Assembly (NCBI RefSeq): GCF_029784135.1
Contig: NC_073746.1
Location: 290,733,089 to 290,797,088 of the forward strand
DNA: 64,000 nucleotides
Direction: 5' to 3'
DNA from: Toxorhynchites rutilus septentrionalis
Taxonomy: Eukaryota > Arthropoda > Insecta > Diptera > Culicidae
A program made the position numbers and the translations under genes. How positions within the stretch are numbered: position 1 is the first letter of the stretch; each line of letters starts with the position of its first letter. Positions 1-11,534 of the stretch are shown piece by piece. A model generated the notes under the pieces. That model ran no database searches. It had not been told where the DNA came from and was given only the letters and a program-made list of their open reading frames with translations.

Positions 1-722
1 AACACCTGCTGAGACCGGGAAAATTTCAGATAGTATACCATTTATCATTACCCTGAAAGATCTATGTTGAAGGTAACTTCGAATAATTTTTACTAGATAC
101 AAAGGAACTCGGGCCTGTATTAATTTAAAAATTAAGCCATCGTGCCACACATTATCGAAAGCTTTTTCGATATCGAGGAACGTCATGGCAGTGGATTTGG
201 AGACCAAGCGATTTCTCTTGATGGTGTTTATTACCCGCAACAATTTGTTTTCCAAAAAGTGGGAAAATAGTGTAACTCCAAACATTTATTCATGATCTTT
301 GAAAGCATTTTAAAAAATGTTTCACTCATATTTTTTAAAACAATATTAAAGATACCTTCTAGACCCGGAGCTTTCATATTCTTGGTTCGTTTTATGGCTG
401 AGCACAGCTGTTCGAGCGTAATTTTCTGATCTGGAGGAACATCATAATCAGAACTATCAACATCACGAACGCCCTGATCAACAATGCCTTGAAGAGAACT
501 CACGACATTACTTCCCAGTGAATGCGAGCGGACAAATTGGTTTCCTAAGGTGTTAGCTTTTTCTAAAGGGGTGAACCGAAGTGAACTGTCGACCTCTACC
601 CTAAGAGGATACCCTATTTTTAGTTTAGATTTCATTATTCTTGAAATCTTCCGAAATGGGGAGGAGTCATTGCCTAGTTTTTGAATAAGACTTGAGAAAC
701 TCTCGTTTCTGAGGATGTTCAT
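1..722 (-). pseudogene. LINE reverse transcriptase fragment with internal deletion
   Basis: Part of ORF2 of the LINE at the left edge. The open stretch 231-722 holds the linker and the start of the RT domain (ending near HYFPTFWK). After a deletion the frame resumes at about 1-230 with the RT motif A block LDIEKAFDNVWHDGL, which carries the catalytic Asp, and continues to the window edge with VMINGILSEIFPVSAGV. The fingers block normally lying between these parts is missing, so no active enzyme can be made. Assignment is from motif recognition only. Confidence 0.8.
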
Positions 723-800
723 CCGTCTAGTGATTTCTCTAGAAAGCCTTGCAGCTAGAAATTTTTTATCTAGATCTCCAGATCGTTGAAATTGCCGTCT

Positions 801-1763
801 TTAGATGTTCCTAAGTCGAATGATATATCTAGTGTGGGAATCTATGGCTATGATCCTACCTTTAATTTCAATTTTCGGTACACACATGTCTTCTGCAACT
901 TCGATGGCGTGTTGGAGTTGTGCTAAAAACCTTTCGATGTCTGCTACACCGCTAAGTGCTGGATCAGTGTCAACGATGGAATCCACTATTTGTTGTAAAC
1001 GGTTCCAATTAACATGATGGTAATCTTTCCTTCGTTGAATAGAAGCTGTTTCTGGGCGGGTAGGGATGTCACACACCACCGGATAGTGATCTGAACTGAG
1101 CTCATTCAATGAAACTGGTTTATCGATGGTGAAGTTGGTGAGAAAGATATCTAAAACCGAAGGATTACCAGCCGGAGAGAGAAACGTGGGTTCATCAGGA
1201 AACTGAATCGTATACTGTCCGTACTGGGAATGATCGAATAAAGCGCAGCCATTTTGATTTCGAATATGGTTACTCCAAAACTCATGTCGGGCATTTAGGT
1301 CGCCATCTACTACGAGTTTACTTCTTGTACGTGAGATAAGCGTGAGGTCATTTTTAAATTTGGTTCTAGACCCGTTACTATAAGCGCATTGTTGGGGACA
1401 ATAGATGGCAATAATCTTGATACTTCCAGTTGACGAATAAACTTCTACTCCCAAGGCTTCACTAAACGTGGTAGGAATATGGGGCAGCACACAGAATTTC
1501 AACCCCTTTTTCACCGCTATCGCAACACCTCCATTCCTAAAGTTGGATCGATCAAGTGGATAAAAGTAAAGTCTGGCAATGAAAAATTGATGTTTCTTCA
1601 GGTGGGTTTCAGTAAAAATTCCCACATCGATATTGTGCTTGGCCATGAAATCAACAAGCTCGATCTTTTTTGCTCGGATAGAGCAAGCGTTCCAGTTCAT
1701 AATTTTGGTTTTATTACACACCACAATTAATGACGAATGATACAAGTACTTGAATTTGTTCAA
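801..1763 (-). pseudogene. LINE endonuclease domain (ORF2, N-terminal part)
   Basis: A 320-codon open stretch with the exonuclease-endonuclease-phosphatase fold seen at the N terminus of LINE ORF2. Visible motifs in order: NWNACS, TETHL with the catalytic Glu, VDGDLNARH, SVLDIFLTN and SSDHYPV with the terminal Asp-His pair. This enzyme nicks target DNA for target-primed reverse transcription. It overlaps the end of the zinc-knuckle frame of ORF1 (to 1714). A frameshift between about 722 and 801 separates it from the RT part of the same ORF2. Confidence 0.85.
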
Positions 1764-2843
1764 TTTTACTACGGCACTTACGTAGAGCGTCTGTCATGTT
1801 CTCAAATATCTCCATTAGTTCCGTAGCCGAAAATAATTCATTTGATGATTGTTGCTGCCCTGCTGTGGGAGGAGATGGTCGCTGTTGCATGGCAGTAGGC
1901 TTCTGGAGTCGAGGCTGGATGCGAGATGGTGTTGCTGCAGTTTGCGGTTGAGACGGGAACTGTGGAAAATCATTCGCGTTGAAAATAAAACCATTTGGCT
2001 TTGTTCGTACGGATTGATTGATGGTTGATGCCTGTTTCCGGATACGTTTGTAATTCTCGCGTTTCGGACATGAATGATTTGAGCCTTGATGATCTCCACC
2101 ACAATTTGCGCATTTGAATTTTTCGGCTTCCACAAGCATACAGCTGGATGTAGCATGTTTTTGAGCACATTTTGAGCAACGGGGAAGGAGGTTGCAATTT
2201 TTTGTTCCATGTCCGATCTGATTGCTTGGAGTGAACTAAGCGTGACTGTTCCTTTTTTGAAATGAAGGAGGTAAAGACTGTCTTTAAACACTTTCGTTTC
2301 TTCATCGCGACGAGTCATACGATAAACTGCGAGTGGTTGAACTTTAAAATGTTCAGATAGCTCTACTGCTATTTCACTTGTACCAATATTAGGCAGACCT
2401 CTCAACACCACCTTAAGAGGCTTTTCACTAGGTATATCGTGACTGAAAAACTCAGCCTTAATTTGAGAAAGAAAATCCTTCACCTTGTCATAATCTTGCT
2501 TCGTTTTGACCATTACTTTTATTCCGATACGACACAATTTGTATTCGGCCGTAACACTTTTAAATTTTAACTTCCGTATAAGTTCGTCTAACGGAATATT
2601 TTTAACCACAATTGGTGGAAGTTTCATCACAGTAGGCACTGCTGCACTAGTGGATTGTCGTTCACCAATATTAATATCGTTCTCAGCACTGCAATTCGAC
2701 GCTGTTTCACTAATGTCCTGCGAGCCCATGTCAGAGCGATCACTTCTGCTTCTAACTGTTTTTGACCGTTTATCTGTATGGCAGGGACCTCCCTGCTTCT
2801 CAGTGGAGGAAGTCGAACTCCTTTTTTTCTTTCTCCTACTCAT
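1714..2843 (-). pseudogene. LINE ORF1 (gag-like, PRE_C2HC plus zinc knuckles), frameshifted
   Basis: The ORF1 nucleic-acid-binding protein of the Jockey-like element. Translation starts at 2843 with a Lys/Arg/Ser-rich N terminus. A middle region around IVVKNIPLDELIRKLK and VVLRGLPNIGTSEIAVELSEHF resembles the PRE_C2HC domain. It then reaches two CCHC knuckles (C-X2-C-X3-H-X4-C and C-X2-C-X4-H-X5-C type) that sit in a different frame, open at 1714-2139. The frame changes at an A-run near 2197-2203, which looks like a homopolymer slip. The C terminus is Pro/Gln-rich. Confidence 0.75.
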
Positions 2844-3109
2844 GGCGCATTCGTCCCTCTACGTTTTTCTTTTTTAATCACTGCTTCTATTTCTTGCACT
2901 CGTTTTAATCGTCAGTGAAAGCTTCTGCTTTTATACTTGTAAGAGAACGAAAGAGGAAAGAAACGAAACAGAAGAATCAATGTTTCAGTATGCGTAGAGA
3001 ATATCACTTCATTCGTACCGCGTAGTATGGAGACCAATAAGAGATCATAAAAGGAAATGATAAAAGAAAACCGTACTATTTTCTACCGCTTCTCGAACCC
3101 GGCTTGGTA

Positions 3110-3235
3110 ACCAATTGGGGACACCTTTTCCATAGATCTGCCTTGAGCTCACCGGGTAGTTTGATAGGTTTAACAATGACAGCTAATTTTGCAGCATATC
3201 TTGACTTGCGAATCATATCCTCTTATCGAATCATA
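3110..3235 (+). repeat. Dispersed repeat, copy 1 of 2
   Basis: About 115 bp beginning near CATAGATCTGCCTTGAGC recurs in direct orientation at 38858-38972 with roughly 85% identity by eye. In the second copy the opposite strand is open for about 90 codons, so the repeat may derive from a coding mobile element. I do not recognise the family. Confidence 0.6.
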
Positions 3236-3344
3236 TTGCCTGAAACCGATGTCGTAAACGGCTAAGAGGCTAGATAATGTTTATATAAACGTATGCAGTT
3301 AAAATCATGCATTGGGTGCACGAAAAGAATGGATGGGACGTTGT

Positions 3345-3461
3345 TGGACGGAAACCGCGCTATAAGAGTACCGCGTTATAGGAGGGCTGTTGCAATATCA
3401 TCTCCGCGTTATATGGAAACCGCGTTCTGAGAGTACCGCCTTATAGGAGGGTTGACTGTAT
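3345..3461. repeat. 65-bp tandem duplication ending in a Tc1/pogo-type terminus
   Basis: Two units about 65 bp apart (starting near 3351 and 3416) share the pattern GGAAACCGCG, then ATAAGAGTACCG- and TATAGGAGGG-like blocks. The right side ends GGTTGACTGTA; its reverse complement, TACAGTCAACC, looks like the TA-flanked terminus of a Tc1/pogo-type element. The matching second end was not found. Confidence 0.45.
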
Positions 3462-3864
3462 TTGCTTCGAAAATAACTAGCCCTGATCTAGAGTCCTTTG
3501 CGCTCATATAGCATGTATCATGAAGATTCTCAAAAAAAACCAGCAGTTTTTTTCCAAAATGTTTTATAGTGCCTACTTTTTAGCAGAAGTAGCCACGTTG
3601 AAAAAAAAGATATGTCCGTTATACAACTCAGTTTTCAGAGCTGCCTCTGGTGATGGTCAAATGTGGACAGCTACCGTTCGAGCACTACTTGACGGTCTGT
3701 GTGGTTGCATAGGCTGTGCGTTGACTCAACCACAAAGGTCGCAAAGATGCCCCCCAGGTACTCAAATCCACTACTACACTCCTTGACCAAATTCAACGTT
3801 CCTTCCATAGCTACCTTACTCAGAACCAAAATTAGTCCATGGAACCAATCACATCCTGGAAAAA
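3462..3864. other. No gene seen
   Basis: AT-rich sequence with short A-runs. The open frame at 3520-3786 shows no recognisable domain. Confidence 0.4.
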
Positions 3865-5268
3865 AAATTATAAGAGGTTGTGTTCAAGTCACGACCGCAT
3901 TGTTGACGTAGAACTACACTGTAGTTGAATTCAAGTCGCTTTTTTATAACTGCGGATATTATTTTATAATGCTACAAAAATTTTGAAATAAACATTCTAT
4001 AAAAAAAGGTTTTTTTTCATTGTAGAATCATTTGACGATAATTGTTTGATGATTCATTCTTGTGCTCGCAGATCAATACATGCTCGAGATAAGCGCAGCT
4101 GTCATCCATAGTGGAAAAAGTTTTGCTACTGGCAAGCGAAACCAAATCACATACAGTATTTCAGAACGAAATGAACTCTATCTGTTAATCTCAACAAACT
4201 CGAAAAGAGTAGCACTGCTTCATTATGATCAAGATTAGCGCAAATGCGATCCTAGTTGAAAGCAGTTTTGCGACTGGCACGCGAGCCCAAATAAATTAAT
4301 AACTTAATATAACTTGTTGAAAAACTTGGTATTCCCCAAATAATTTTTGGTGCACATCCTTAATACTGTTTCACCATAGCGTCAGTTCAATGCATTGATG
4401 ACAGAAAACAAATAAATTTAAATGCTTGGAAAAAGGCTGAATATTTGCCTCAGAAGAGATTCTTTACCGCATTACCGTGTAGGTCAGAGCTTTAGTGCAA
4501 TGGCGTCAGTTTGATGCAGTGGTTGCAATGCCAGAGACATCAGCGTGTGAGAAATTTGATCGCGTCCACAGCTCAATCCGAAACGAAGACATGTTATGAC
4601 GCAAAACAAGGAAGAACAAGCGATATTCATTGCTTTGAATACAGAACGATACTGAAAGTTTGCCTTCCTCCCTTGCTTTATACTTTAAATTTCTTCAGTT
4701 CATTCGTCTGTAACCTTCAAAAAGGCCCTTGGAAAACTTTACTTTATCCATAACATTACTCCTCCACCACCATTGCCTTGAGAAAGGCATTCGATCCCTC
4801 GCCGTCCAGCTCGCCCAGCAACGGTGTTGTTCAGTTGATTTCCTCACGAAGAATGAAAGTTTGCCTCAGCGAAATCCACTGTTTATACTCTAGGCAAATA
4901 TTCCCCTTCGTTCTTCTTCTTTTCCTTTGTTCACGGAGACTTTACATCTTACGATTTTCCCTTCGTTGCTCATCGATAAGTTGCTCGTTATAGACAGCTC
5001 TGTTCGGGAAAGCACACATTGGATAGAACAAATGTATGAGGAAATGGGAATGCTTCCAATTTTCATTAATTTAAATCGTATACAGACTATGCGATTATAA
5101 TGTATAGCATATCAAACAAATCTTAGGGAATTTCCGATTCGTTTGGTATGTAAATCGTCAAAATCCTTTCGCAGAAAAAATAGTTATTAACGTTAACTTT
5201 ATTTCATAAAAACGTGACCTGTTTTCTGATTTGGCACCCTTAATGAAAGACGTAGTTCTACGTCAAAA
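3865..5268. mobile_element. Hairpin-ended non-autonomous element A
   Basis: The left end has an imperfect hairpin (GGTTGTGTT-CAA-GTCACGACC type, 3876-3896) followed by GACGTAGAACTAC at 3905. The right end is the perfect palindrome GACGTAGTTCTACGTC (5249-5264) followed by A-rich DNA. Both ends match element B (11535-12490), including about 70 bp before the right palindrome. Internally, 4690-4860 is a diverged copy of a segment in the H2A arms of element G, including a TGCCTTGAGAAAGGCA hairpin at 4774-4789. No coding capacity is seen. Confidence 0.7.
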
Positions 5269-7581
5269 ATAATTCCCTACTGAACCAAGTTATAGTTAAT
5301 TTGAAAATTTCGATGGTAACGGCTCTTCTCAGAACTACCAAATACATATTTGTCCTGAAGAGTACATTCTTAAATTACTAAAAATTTCGTTCTTGGGAGG
5401 GAATAATTTCCTAGTCCTACGTTGACAATGCGTTCGTGTCTTGGGCACCACCCTTTTACTTTTTTTTTTTTTTTTCAAATTTATTCTTGAAAGTACAATA
5501 AATAACCATCGACTTCTCTACTCTTCTATTCCACCAATCCCTGCTCACCAAGTGACTTAAACTTTAATCGTAAATCAATAAAATTATCACGGTTTAAAGA
5601 TCGGCGAGTAGAAACTGTTTAAATCTGTAACGACATATCTACAATTCTATCTAAATATTATGCCTTTTCATTCAGGGTATCCATAACTTAAAATCCACGG
5701 CAGTCACAAGAGATCGTTACCGCGTAAAGGTGGAAGTAAACCAAGGCAGTAGCAATTGACGCCTTTCTGCCAGCTCAACACGAATAAACAAAAACAAATT
5801 AAAACGCCAAACCGCGTATTTTTAATTGTACACACTCTCGAGCTTATTTCCGCTCAAAACGAGCCCCCTTTACGCGAACCAACATCCGGAAGAAATTGTT
5901 TCAATAGGGCGAATGAGCCTTTATTCAAGCTATACTCTCTCATATAAATAAACATACAGTCGTACAAAAAAGTCACAAAGCAGGCAAAACATGGAGGCGA
6001 AATGAATAAAAAAAACTTCCTTTCCCTCCTTGTTGCTTCGCTCAGTGATTCCGCTTTAAGCGCACTATTAAGTAACACACTCTTTTTCTTTCATTTTCAT
6101 TTCTTTTTTTTTGCGTGGAAACCCATTTTACCAGGATTTCGTTTTTCTTTTCAGTGGTGTTTACGAAAGTAGCATTATGTTTACATTTTTTCCGCTTCCT
6201 CCGCATTTTGGCTCTTAATCTTCTCGGTGGCCACAATGCTAATGCTGATGATGCTGGTGAAAAACGATCTCCAGTGCATGGGAAGCGAGCGCCGAGCGCT
6301 GGCTGACGGAGATGAAATCGGATTCTTGCACACGGTGGTGGGCTGTGGGCGATAAAACTAGTTTGATGGTTGCGAAACGGACGCTTAGAGCCAAAACAGG
6401 CAGAAGAAAGTGCTCTTCAAGGAAGGATATTTTTGCAACAGCAAAACATCCACTCGGATAGAGCTGGACACAATCAACAGTCTGATGCTATGTGTTTTGC
6501 ACCGCATGGTTGCTTGTATAATGGCGGTGATTATCCTCGAAATTGACAATAGGCTACCGTTGAATTTGCGACAATCTGAAGTATGCTGATATAAATAATG
6601 AAAAAATGAAAATAATTGCTGTTTTCTAAATAATCGTAGGTTTCTTTTGTGATGCTTGCGAACGAATTGTTGGGCGCAACAAAGTATTTAAGCTGTTTAA
6701 CTTCTTTGCATTTTACCAACAAACTTTGTTCGATCAGCTTCCGTTTCCCTGAAAATTCATCACGTTTTATTGGAAAAGTTTTAATGCGGCTTTATTGATT
6801 CACACAAGTGGGCATTTCGACATAACTGCCCGTGTTCATAGGTCACCAACAGCCGCCGGGAACTGTACTCAGTGGGTACCGACGGGAATTGCGGATTCCG
6901 GTAAATAACAAAACCAAACTCTGTATGTTCATGTCTAGAGGGAGCAATAAATCCATTCGGATTAAGGCTTCGTTCCACTGAGTCGGACACGTGAATGTGA
7001 TACGCAATATGGTCATCTGTAAGTGACTAATACGAAAAGATGCCAGTATAAACAAAAAACGTTAGGCAGTTTTGTCAGCAAAGGGTGCAAATGATAGGGC
7101 TAGATAAGCTCCAGAGAAAAGTGCACTCCATTGAGCTGGAGTTGATGACACCTTCATTGAGTTTTTTGTTTAGTTCACACCGACGTCCATGTTTACCGAT
7201 CATCAGCCAAAAGCGAGTCAAAAAAAGGAAGCAGGACGAAGCCAAAGACGAAGTGTGGTGTAATTACTTTTCCCCAAAGTTTTTCACCCTTCAGCCGAGA
7301 CAAGCGCAGCTGGTATGTGCACGGCAGGTCGCACCAGGGGGCATCGAGGTGTCTTCTCGGGTGAAGCACAACGACTTTGGATGTAGGGGATCTTGGGGTT
7401 AGACGCATATTTTCCACATTCACAATGTGGTCATGTGTGGTGTTTGTTGTTTGATATTATTGTTATTATATAGTATATCGATTATGAATACAAAAATCAG
7501 AAGATAATATCAAGAATTTCAAGCGAATTCATATTTCCCCATTCTAAAACAGGCGGTGTAAGATGTCCACATGCGAATGTC
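5269..7581. other. No supported gene; poly-T tract and unrecognised sequence
   Basis: A poly-T tract at 5460-5476 followed by AAATTTATTC could be the tail of a minus-strand LINE fragment. The rest, including open frames near 6115-6306 and 7085-7402, has no recognised domain or clear splice structure. Base composition at 5990-6450 and 7085-7420 is less AT-rich than its surroundings, so these may be unique genomic DNA. Confidence 0.4.
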
Positions 7582-8133
7582 CAGTGGCGTCGACTGGGTG
7601 GTGCGGAAGGAGCGGACCGCCCCCGGGTGCATGATTTTATCAGGGGTTAGACATCAATTGAATATAGGCTACCCAAAATCAAAATCAATATGGCGTCATT
7701 TCTTTATCAACATATCATTTACGAGGATTGAAATCGAAAAATGCGCTGCTTTATTCTAACTGCATGAGCGATTTTCATATTTCGGTTTCACAAGGAGGTG
7801 ATCGCATTTAACATGGAGTTTGAAGTTAGCCATTATTCGACTATATAACCGGACCGAGTTGTAAACAACAGTAATTAATAGAACCAAAATGTCAGTGAAC
7901 CGCAGCAATATTGGGTACACTGGCAATATGAGGGATTTGACGTTTTAGTCGTACCCCTGGATTTTATGGGTGCAGAATGAACCGAATTTATATGAAGGAA
8001 TTGGATAAATATGATTTCTGACGGGTGCGAGGCAGACTCTTCCCTGGATGCAAATGTTTCTAATTTTCTCGCAGAAGGGGGGTACAAATCAACTCTTCCG
8101 CCCCGGGTACAAACGCTTCAATCGACGTCACTG
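7582..8133. mobile_element. hAT-type MITE with 8-bp target duplication
   Basis: The left terminus CAGTGGCGTCGACTGG and the right terminus (reverse complement CAGTGACGTCGATTG) form an imperfect inverted repeat starting CAGTG, typical of hAT elements. The flanks CGAATGTC (7574-7581) and CGTATGTC (8134-8141) agree at 7 of 8 positions, as expected for an aged 8-bp hAT duplication. Length is 552 bp; no transposase frame is visible. Confidence 0.75.
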
Positions 8134-8763
8134 CGTATGTCATATAGCGTACTGCATCGAAATCCGGAATCTTAAGCGCTTATGATGATAACTTCAACTA
8201 CTAAAAAGTATTGACATATCATAGTATGAAAAATTACCATTCCCATAGGATTAGAAGGCATTCATGTAAGTTATGAATCACAGAATTTCACAAAATCATG
8301 TGATATTTGTTCAAAATTTGTAAATTTCTTCAAGTGCCGTGATTTGAAATCCGGACATTTTTGTATTCATGATTTGAATTCCGGAAACATTTCGTCAACA
8401 GCATTTCTTTGAGTAGAATTAGTTCTCGATTCAAAAGTTCCAGATTCAAAGGCATGACGGTTTATGTGACATAAATCAAGAAAAATTGAGAAAAAAGGTT
8501 ACATATGAAGGACAATGAGTAGCTTTAAAATCTATGAGGAGATGAACCTTGCAAAATTTAAATTAGTTTCCTAATGTTAATGTATCGTGGAGGAGATTTG
8601 GTGTAGTGTCCAACTAACAATTCCCCATCAGCAGAGATGCCAACCTTCCTGATTTTCAGGATTTCCCAGACTTTTGACACGTTCCCTGATATCCTGACAA
8701 ACATTTAATTTTCCTTGATTTTTCTAAAATGATCCTGATTTTTCCTGATTATGCATTTTTTAC

Positions 8764-8930
8764 TTTTTTTTTTTATTAAATTCGTTTATTTTTACAGGCT
8801 CAGTTACATAAGCTAAATTTTGAAATATATTTTTAAAACTATATATAAACAATTTTCTTAGCTCTATGTTTAGTAAGGTGGAAAATCGATTGAAATCGTT
8901 GTATTTTGAATGAAAATAATTACTTGTTGT
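8764..8930 (-). mobile_element. LINE 3'-end fragment (I/Loa-like family), minus strand
   Basis: A poly-T run followed by a segment (TTTACAGGCTCAGTTAC, then AAACTATATATAAACAATTT) that matches the 3' untranslated region of the LINE at 63248-64000. It is a 5'-truncated insertion inside the hAT-type element; its right boundary is approximate. Confidence 0.65.
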
Positions 8931-8958
8931 TTTTTGGATACTTACAACACGTAGTCCT

Positions 8959-9098
8959 CCTTCTAAACTCGAGTCAACCGCGAGTAATCGGTTTCCTATT
9001 TCATTAACCGTAGAATTAAGAAAACATGTTAATAGTAAAAGTATAGTTGAGAGTTTGGCTTCTTTAAACCTATGTAACTGAGCCTGTACAAATAAACG

Positions 9099-9130
<32 letters not shown>
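8959..9130 (+). mobile_element. LINE 3'-end fragment with poly-A tail and 11-bp target duplication
   Basis: A 172-bp fragment ends GAGCCTGTACAAATAAACG and then a long poly-A. It is flanked by CACGTAGTCCT at 8948-8958 and 9131-9141, an exact duplication that shows target-primed insertion and severe 5' truncation. Its 3' end matches that of the I/Loa-like LINEs in this window. Confidence 0.85.
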
Positions 9131-9824
9131 CACGTAGTCCTAAATCTTACTTTACAATTTTGTCGAAACATTTCCCGATGTTCCATAAAAATCCATCATC
9201 ATTAGCATACTCTTTCGAAATCGACCTCGAAGGTGAACTTATTCATTATTCTCGAAGCTCCATTATTAGCTTCTACTAATCAAAACTACGATAAATTCCC
9301 ACAACTACTGTTCGCAACAAACTAAAGGAACTTCCGGAGTTAGGCAATGTGATAGCCGCCGTGTTCCATTAGAGCAACGCCAAACTTCACGTCTCTTTGA
9401 CAACACGACAATTTAATTTGGAGTCTGGCTGGAATATGCTATCCCACCAGTTGATCTAACCCGATATTGCACGTTCAGATTATCACAGGTTAGGGTCCCT
9501 GTGAAATTATCTCTAGCACACGTACATAGTGTCGAAGAAGCATAGAAAACATCTTTCATTTGTATATAAAACAGTTTTCGACGAGAATGTAAACTTATTC
9601 TGGGAGGATGACATTTTTAGGCTGTGTAAAATATGGAATATGGAAGATGGAAGATCGTGGAACAAAATTGTGCTCATAAACTTGAATAAATGTAGTCTGC
9701 CTATAAAAATGATGCGTTTGTGTCGCCTTGAACTTTCCGGACAACACAATATGAGCTATCCTGATTTCTCTTGATTTTTATTTTCATTCTCCCTGATTTT
9801 TCAAAATAATAGTTGGCAACCCTG

Positions 9825-10359
9825 CCCATCAGTGGGACGTTTTTATGATAGCTTTATTCAGCTCTATGCTTAATAATGCCTGCACTAATTGTCATTGAAT
9901 GCTCTATTCAAGTCTTGTTCAAACAAATTAGGAGAAATCATTGAGCTATAGCCAATATGGTACGTTAAATGCAGTTTAAATTCAATTAGAAAACGTTTAT
10001 CCAACTGCAAGGTGTGGTGGAAACGTCTATTCGACCATATTCTGGTTTGATTATCTCTACTTAGACTGCGATATCGAAGAAGATCATTGTCTGACTGCAT
10101 TATTTTCTTCTACCAAATTTCTATAAATAGAATTAGTTTTTTAGCACCTTGACAGAGTCTTTTACAGCTGCTAGATAAAACTGGTTCGGTTCTGATAACC
10201 TTTTGAAGAAGAGAAATGGCCAAGATTCAAACTTTCGAACTTTTACATCGATGATCCTCCATCAAATCATTTGCTCCGTTGGAACACTGCCAATGCCAAC
10301 CAGTCGAACATGAGCTTTAAAACACTGTTCATTTTGGTAGTACGTCATATGGTGTACAA
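9825..10359. other. No gene seen
   Basis: After the hAT duplication this is AT-rich sequence without a convincing reading frame or repeat boundary. Confidence 0.35.
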
Positions 10360-10860
10360 AAGCTGCTTTGCAGTTGAATAAACGTTTTCAAATCGTTTCT
10401 CTGGTATATTACCCAGGGAAACATCGATGGTTGAACAAAAGCTCCAATTTGGTCTGAATAAGCTTTTATACGACGTAGACTTTAGCATATTGTCTTTCAT
10501 GAGTACTCAATACTACTGTCCGACCATTATTTAACTGATTAATTTTATTACAGCTAATGATCGGTTCGTGTCGGTAGGGCAGAGTGCAAATAGTCGAATA
10601 AAAGATATATTTCAGACTTAAATTAAGTCTGTTCAGCCTTTTCATGAGAAGTTGAACAAATAAAGCACCCTCAAAACTTTTCACTGGCGTATTATCCAGC
10701 TAAATATAAATGATTGAACAAAATTGAATTTGGTCTAAATAAGCTTTTATATAACATATAGTCCAGCATATCGTCTTGTTAAGCACTCAATACTATTGTT
10801 CGACCATTATTCAACTGATTAGTTTAATAACAGCTAATGATTGTTTGTTGGTTAGTTAAC
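10360..10860. repeat. Diverged tandem duplication, about 286-bp period
   Basis: A segment with AATTTGGTCTGAATAAGC and CTCAATACTACTGTCCGACC (about 10433-10560) recurs at about 10718-10850 with many substitutions. The flanking GTTGAA and ATTATCCAGC-like blocks recur in step, so this is a direct duplication of a non-coding unit. Confidence 0.6.
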
Positions 10861-10996
10861 ATTCGTACCTCGTACGTTAAAGGTCACGAGTTCAGTTCTC
10901 AATTTCAACATTCTTCCTTCGAAATGGTAGTAGAGACGTGGCCCGAGTGACGACCCTGCTAAAAGGCTGAAGGTCACTACAATATAGCAAAAAAAT
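10838..10996 (+). mobile_element. Probable tRNA-headed SINE
   Basis: GTTGGTTAGTTAACATTCG resembles a pol III A box and GAGTTCAGTTCTC a decayed B box about 35 bp downstream. The body ends AAAAGGCTGAAGGTCACTAC and an A-rich tail near 10985. No target duplication was found, so this is a tentative call. Confidence 0.45.
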
Positions 10997-11534
10997 CAAA
11001 AAGTTCTGTGGCCTAAGTTGCATGAAATCATACAAATTTTATATATTGCTATTCAATGAAACAGAAGGAGGTTTACTGCACTAAGATACATTCAGTCGAA
11101 AATTGAGCTATTGACATAGAAAAATCCTGTCAGTTTCCATCATGGTGACCCGTTTTACCCCGACGGCGCTTCTTACCCACAGCTCCCCAACGTGTCAGGA
11201 GTGTTATGAAAACTATTTTTGCGGTGTTAGTTACTGCAAATTGAGCTTGAATCAGTACCGACACAGGTGCTTTAATTGATGCCAGCGGTTATTCACTTAC
11301 CTGTATGAATCAATTGAAAGACAACTAAGGTCGTTCTGTATAGATGTTTTTTTTTACTCAAATAGCGTGAAGGAGTACGCTACGCGTATTCTGAGTACAA
11401 TCAAGTGTCTATTTCTATTGAAAGAAATGCTTGCGTTGAAATATATTAGATCGAATAAAACGTAGTCTCCATTTTTATTCGGTTTTTGATGTACCTTTTA
11501 CCTTTTTCTGGAACATGTTGGGTGTGCAAATTAA

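Larger units (their letters stand above)
1..2990 (-). mobile_element. Jockey-like non-LTR retrotransposon, 5' part, degenerate
   Basis: A LINE read on the minus strand: ORF1 (gag-like), then ORF2 with an apurinic-type endonuclease and the start of reverse transcriptase (RT). The order gag, endonuclease, RT and the ORF1 type (a PRE_C2HC-like region followed by zinc knuckles) fit the Jockey clade. The element runs off the left edge of the window, so its RNA 3' end is not seen. It is dead: ORF1 and ORF2 have frameshifts and the RT has lost a block. The 5' boundary near 2990 is approximate; a TATA-like TATAAAAG on the minus strand lies near 2930, just upstream of ORF1. Confidence 0.85.
8632..9824. 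mobile_element. hAT-type non-autonomous element with perfect 8-bp duplication
   Basis: The left end CAGAGATGCCAAC and the right end GTTGGCAACCCTG are inverted repeats (11 of 13 match). They are flanked on both sides by CCCATCAG (8624-8631 and 9825-9832), a perfect 8-bp duplication. The subterminal sequence is full of CCTGATTTT-type repeats. The element has been hit by two LINE tails (8764-8930 minus and 8959-9130 plus). Confidence 0.85.

Noticed and set aside
6115..6306. Neuropeptide-like frame ending with GEKRSPVHGKRAPSAG
   Set aside because: The frame lacks an ATG at its start and the dibasic sites are isolated; likely chance.
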